From: JAMXLO01 sp041487355
GTDB lineage: Bacteria > Pseudomonadota > Alphaproteobacteria > Acetobacterales > Acetobacteraceae
Length of the DNA: 6,651 nucleotides
NCBI GenBank assembly: GCA_041487355.1
Contig: JBGPND010000252.1
Span: forward strand, 1-6,651
Direction of reading: 5' to 3'
Shown: one piece after another, positions 5,540-6,651 of the stretch
How the letters are laid out: each line of letters starts with the position of its first letter
Numbering within the stretch: position 1 is the first letter of the stretch
Position numbers and translations under genes: made by a program
The notes under the pieces: generated by a model
Database searches by the model: none
What the model saw: only the letters and a program-made list of their open reading frames with translations
What the model was told of the DNA's origin: nothing

Positions 5540-6651
5540 ACAGGCCCGCGCGCGGGTGGATGCAGTTCCGCTGCGTCCAGAGTTCGATGAGATCGGACGC
5601 GTCCAGTCTGTCGGTGACGGCATCGCTCTGATCGCGGGCCTGCCGCGCGTGTGCCTGAATGAACTGCTGCGCTTCGACAAGGGACAGTTCGGGATTGCCC
5701 ACATCCTGAACCGCGACACCATCGGGTGTGTCCTGCTGGACGAAGGCGAGGGGATCGAGGCCGGCGACATCGTGCGCGGCACCGGAGAGGTGGTGCGGGT
5801 GCCGGTCGGACCGGCGTTGCTCGGCCGTGTCGTCGATCCGTTGGGACGCGCCCTGGATGACGGGCCGGCCGTTACGGCTGTCGCGTACGCACCGATCGAG
5901 CAGCCGGCCCCGGACATTATCGAACGCGACGCGGTCACCGAGCCGGTACAGACCGGCATTTTAGTTATCGACTCGTTGTTCGCACTCGGCCGTGGCCAGC
6001 GGGAGCTCATCATCGGGGATCGCGCGACCGGCAAGACCGCGATTGCAGTCGACACGATCATCAATCAGAAGTCGAGCGATCTGATCTGCGTCTACGTCTC
6101 GGTGGGCCAGAAGTCCTCCACCGTGGCACGGATTATCGATGCGGTACGCCGGCACGGCGCGCCGGAACGATGCATATTCGTGGTGGCGCATGCCGCCGCG
6201 ATGCCCGGGCTGCAATGGATCGCGCCGTTCGCCGGCTTCACCATGGCCGAGTTTTTCCGCGACCGCGGACAGCATGCGGTCATCGTGATCGACGATCTGA
6301 CGAAGCACGCGGCGACCCATCGGGAGATCGCGCTGCTGACGCACCAGCCACCGGGGCGCGAAGCCTATCCGGGCGACGTCTTCTACCTGCACGCGCGGTT
6401 GCTCGAACGTGCGGCGAAGCTGTCGCCGGCGCGGGGCGGCGGCTCGCTGACCGCCCTGCCGATCGCCGAGACCGATGCTGGCAACCTGAGCGCCTACATC
6501 CCAACCAATCTGATCTCGATCACCGACGGGCAGCTCGTGCTCGACGCCAAGCTGTTTCATGAGGGGCACATGCCGGCGATCGATGTCGGTACCAGTGTGA
6601 GTCGAGTTGGCGGCAAGACGCAGGCACCGGCGCTGCGCGAGCTGACCGGCA
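5511..6651 (+). CDS. atpA: N-type F1-ATPase subunit alpha, AtpA (cut by window end)
   Basis: The first 380 residues of a protein that normally has about 500; no stop is met before the window ends. Motifs in order: barrel domain with VGDGIALIAGLP (34-45), PVQTGILVIDSL (145-156), Walker A GDRATGKT (169-176), Walker B IVIDDL (258-263), PPGREAYPGDVFYLHARLLERAAK (280-303, conserved), SAYIPTNLISITDGQ (327-341), and PAIDVGTSVSR (355-365), where R365 is the arginine finger completing the beta active site. The N-terminus starts only about 28 residues before the barrel and differs from the delta-binding N-terminus of standard alpha subunits. ATG at 5511 is preferred because AGGA (5499-5502) lies 8 nt upstream; it overlaps atpF by 29 bp. 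The C-terminal helical domain and presumably atpG lie outside the window. Confidence 0.96.
   Translation, partial: MTLDPNTWFEQARARVDAVPLRPEFDEIGRVQSVGDGIALIAGLPRVCLNELLRFDKGQFGIAHILNRDTIGCVLLDEGEGIEAGDIVRGTGEVVRVPVGPALLGRVVDPLGRALDDGPAVTAVAYAPIEQPAPDIIERDAVTEPVQTGILVIDSLFALGRGQRELIIGDRATGKTAIAVDTIINQKSSDLICVYVSVGQKSSTVARIIDAVRRHGAPERCIFVVAHAAAMPGLQWIAPFAGFTMAEFFRDRGQHAVIVIDDLTKHAATHREIALLTHQPPGREAYPGDVFYLHARLLERAAKLSPARGGGSLTALPIAETDAGNLSAYIPTNLISITDGQLVLDAKLFHEGHMPAIDVGTSVSRVGGKTQAPALRELTG

Noticed and set aside
5177..6064. 295-codon minus-strand frame opposite atpF/atpA
   Set aside because: Ser/Arg/Pro-rich antisense translation with no motif, fully overlapped by genes with catalytic motifs intact.

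Overview
The window is GC-rich, densely coding proteobacterial DNA. The codon use, the PHA-synthase relic and the FNR/FixK-like site suggest an alphaproteobacterium (Rhodospirillales or Rhizobiales-like), but this placement is inference. Its core is an 'alternate' or N-type F1Fo-ATPase operon running left to right from 1453 past the right edge, in the order atpD-atpC-atpQ-atpR-atpB-atpE-atpF-atpA. This is the hallmark order of N-ATPases. It differs from the housekeeping F-ATPase order (B-E-F-H-A-G-D-C) in that beta and epsilon come first, two small membrane proteins (AtpQ and AtpR) are added, and there is no separate delta gene. Gamma (atpG) would be expected just beyond the right edge. Such operons are usually a second, horizontally mobile ATPase in genomes that also hold a normal F-ATPase.

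Region by region: 1-754 (minus strand) holds the N-terminal part of a class I polyhydroxyalkanoate synthase (PhaC). It is interrupted by in-frame stops and then loses clear homology before its catalytic region, so it reads as a pseudogene. 755-911 is a divergent intergenic region with a good FNR/FixK/DNR-type palindrome (TTGAT-N4-GTCAA) at 825-838. 912-1391 encodes a two-CBS-domain protein. 1392-1452 contains a strong stem-loop without a U-tract. From 1453 on, the ATPase genes are packed with 4-bp stop/start overlaps (D/C, C/Q, Q/R, R/B, B/E), a 2-3 nt gap at E/F and a 29-bp overlap at F/A. This implies one transcript with translational coupling.

How the parts fit: AtpD and AtpA form the catalytic hexamer and AtpC is the epsilon subunit. 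AtpB and AtpE form the ion channel and c-ring rotor. AtpF is a long stator b subunit whose C-terminal part resembles delta, which would explain the missing atpH. AtpQ and AtpR are N-ATPase-specific membrane proteins thought to help ion supply or c-ring assembly. The c subunit carries two carboxylates (E27 and E60) at the ion site. The FNR-like box and the CBS sensor protein upstream suggest that expression is tied to low oxygen or energy status. No RNA genes, insertion sequences or CRISPR arrays were seen. The system is a recognised class rather than wholly new; the unusual points are the regulatory site, the decayed phaC, the hairpins and some subunit motif deviations.
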